Below, piece after piece: positions 63,051 through 64,000 of a stretch of 64,000 nucleotides of DNA (the first letter of the stretch is position 1; every line of letters starts with the position of its first letter). The position numbers were made by a program, and so were the translations under genes. This DNA is from Halobacteriales archaeon QS_3_64_16 (GTDB taxonomy: Archaea; Halobacteriota; Halobacteria; Halobacteriales; Halococcaceae). The stretch lies in the NCBI GenBank assembly GCA_003021705.1, contig PXRJ01000001.1, positions 105,165-169,164 of the forward strand. Direction: 5' to 3'. The notes below the pieces were generated by a model. The model saw only the letters and a list, made by a program, of their open reading frames with translations. It was not told where the DNA came from and ran no database searches.

Positions 63051-63448
63051 TGGTTGTCACGCAGCAGATCACAGAGCAGATGACAGTAGAGCACGACCGC
63101 AGTGAGGCGTCCCAGCGATCCGGAAACTCGCTTCGTCAGACCGATCAACGCTCCACCGAGGAGAACGTGACTGAGTAGGCGCTGGAGGGTCATATCACGG
63201 ACGTCCTCGAAGATCGCTTCCTGCTCGGTGACGGCCGCGATCGGGTTCTGGAGGAGGTAGCGCAGATGCCGCCAGTCCCCCGCGTACACCCGGGCGAGCA
63301 GGAAGTGATCGAAGTCGATCCCCACCCCCAGGGCAAGCCCGTAGACCCCGAGGAAAGCGAGTCGAACCCGGTCGTACTGTTCTCCCAGCGAGACGAGCAC
63401 GAGCGCCACCACGGGGACGCTCGCGAGGAAGTGTTCGCTCGATCGCAT
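63041..63448 (-). CDS. small haloarchaeal membrane protein
   Basis: This 135-residue protein, if it starts at 63448 (MRSSEHFLA), has about three hydrophobic segments (FLASVPVVALVLVSLG, LAFLGVYGLALGVGIDFDHF, VLLGGALIGLT). It also has a conserved polar loop, ARVYAGDWRHLRYLLQNPIA, with His/Asp-rich GVGIDFDHFLL. Starts further upstream (up to 63619) would add a basic extension. Possibly related to small membrane metal-dependent hydrolase-like proteins, but no motif confirms it. Confidence 0.65.
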   Translation of the reverse strand: MRSSEHFLASVPVVALVLVSLGEQYDRVRLAFLGVYGLALGVGIDFDHFLLARVYAGDWRHLRYLLQNPIAAVTEQEAIFEDVRDMTLQRLLSHVLLGGALIGLTKRVSGSLGRLTAVVLYCHLLCDLLRDNHLV

Positions 63449-63617
63449 TCGTGTCGCCGATTTCGATCGTACCGGTATCAGTCCGTCGGTACTGCACTGC
63501 TTGATCGAGGAATCGAACGAACGCAACCGATCGGTGGACATAGGTCGTATGTTACGAAAGACTATAACAAAAGATGAAAGCGGTGGGTATTTATTCGAGG
63601 GTCGAGACGAAGATTGC

Positions 63618-63854
63618 ATGGTTCACACGTGTCGGAACTGCAAACGGACGTTCGCGACTGAACTCCAGTACGAACTCCACCGCGATACCTGCTGGAGCGA
63701 CCGACTGATCTGCACGCAGTGTGGCGAGCGATTCGCGGAGCGAGGGGCGACCGAAGACGGCTGGCACTACCGATGCCCGAACGAGGACTGCACAGCCGAG
63801 GGCATCGGCGAGGACCTCCAGCCGATCGGCGACGTACTGTCGGTCTCCCAGTAA
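63618..63854 (+). CDS. small zinc-finger protein
   Basis: This 78-residue protein shows one C2H2-like finger (CRNCKRTFATELQYELHRDTC) followed by a Cys4-type ribbon (CTQCGERF...WHYRCPNEDC). It may bind DNA, RNA or protein. The start at 63618 is the first Met before the finger. It is divergent from the membrane protein. Small zinc-finger proteins are abundant in haloarchaea and mostly uncharacterised. Confidence 0.8.
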   Translation: MVHTCRNCKRTFATELQYELHRDTCWSDRLICTQCGERFAERGATEDGWHYRCPNEDCTAEGIGEDLQPIGDVLSVSQ

Positions 63855-64000
63855 CCACTTTGGCAACGGCCCCGCCGATCCCCACTGCATCGCAACCGCT
63901 AACCACCGACTGCAGACCGTCCTCCGCTCCGACGCGTACCCTTCTGTTGCCCACTTCGTGAACTGCTATTAGTTCGCGTTCGGCTCGACTCGTCGAGGTA

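Noticed and set aside
1..64000. CRISPR array, prophage or complete insertion sequence
   Set aside because: No regularly spaced repeats, no phage structural genes and no transposase were seen; the single recombinase lacks phage neighbours.

Overview
The window is chromosomal DNA of a halophilic archaeon (class Halobacteria). Evidence: high GC, very acidic proteins, Tat-lipoprotein signals, leaderless promoters (a TATA-like box 23-30 nt before the ATG), TFB, KEOPS Pcc1, prefoldin, RpoP, archaeosine RaSEA, NreA, the P-stalk ribosomal proteins and a SAMP-type ubiquitin-like protein. The genus cannot be fixed from the sequence. No tRNA, rRNA, CRISPR array or complete insertion sequence was seen.

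Layout. 1-7.5 kb: the end of a TRAP large permease, a NitT/TauT-type ABC importer with two permeases, a TauE/SafE exporter and a zinc alcohol dehydrogenase. 7.7-9.0 kb: a decayed patch with a frameshifted phosphotransferase and a minus-strand pseudogene. 9.2-15.2 kb: thiazole synthase Thi4, then a five-gene branched-chain-type ABC importer (SBP-H-M-G-F). 15.2-20.5 kb: acetyltransferase, methyltransferases, VOC protein, a ThiR-like HTH-ThiN regulator and dCTP deaminase. 20.6-29 kb: a conserved information-processing cluster (pth2, truD, DUF2103, eL43, rpoP, pcc1, prefoldin beta, DUF3194, M42 peptidase), an array of 3-nt-loop hairpins, DUF5789 and a CPBP protease. 29-34.5 kb: NreA, TFB, RNase HI, PadR and pyrophosphatase. 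34.5-35.9 kb: 1.4 kb with no supportable gene. 36-46.5 kb: DUF5805 plus tyrosine recombinase, CoA-disulfide-reductase-like protein, NRDE protein, Asp-box protein, a small FAD protein, a membrane spermidine-synthase-like protein, a UDP-sugar dehydrogenase and a glycosyltransferase. 46.7-50.4 kb: the L11-L1-L10-P1 ribosomal cluster. 50.5-54.9 kb: TctA-like permease, PurS-PurQ and an ABC exporter. 55-64 kb: an AT-rich Fic/Doc-like gene, RaSEA, a tungsten aldehyde oxidoreductase, a small-modifier operon, peroxiredoxin, a broken acetyltransferase and a zinc-finger protein.

Points most worth following: (1) a perfect 8-bp inverted repeat, 22 bp between arm centres, sits between the TATA box and start of thi4, and an HTH-ThiN regulator lies 9 kb away; (2) the UDP-sugar dehydrogenase appears to have lost exactly the catalytic-cysteine loop; (3) the MoaD/SAMP-like protein runs 20 residues past its VAGG, and the next gene ends in Gly-Gly; (4) eL43 lacks all four zinc-ribbon cysteines; (5) an AT-rich gene carries a degenerate Fic/Doc motif; (6) a set of perfect hairpins with 3-nt loops, and an intergenic repeat found twice in opposite orientation.
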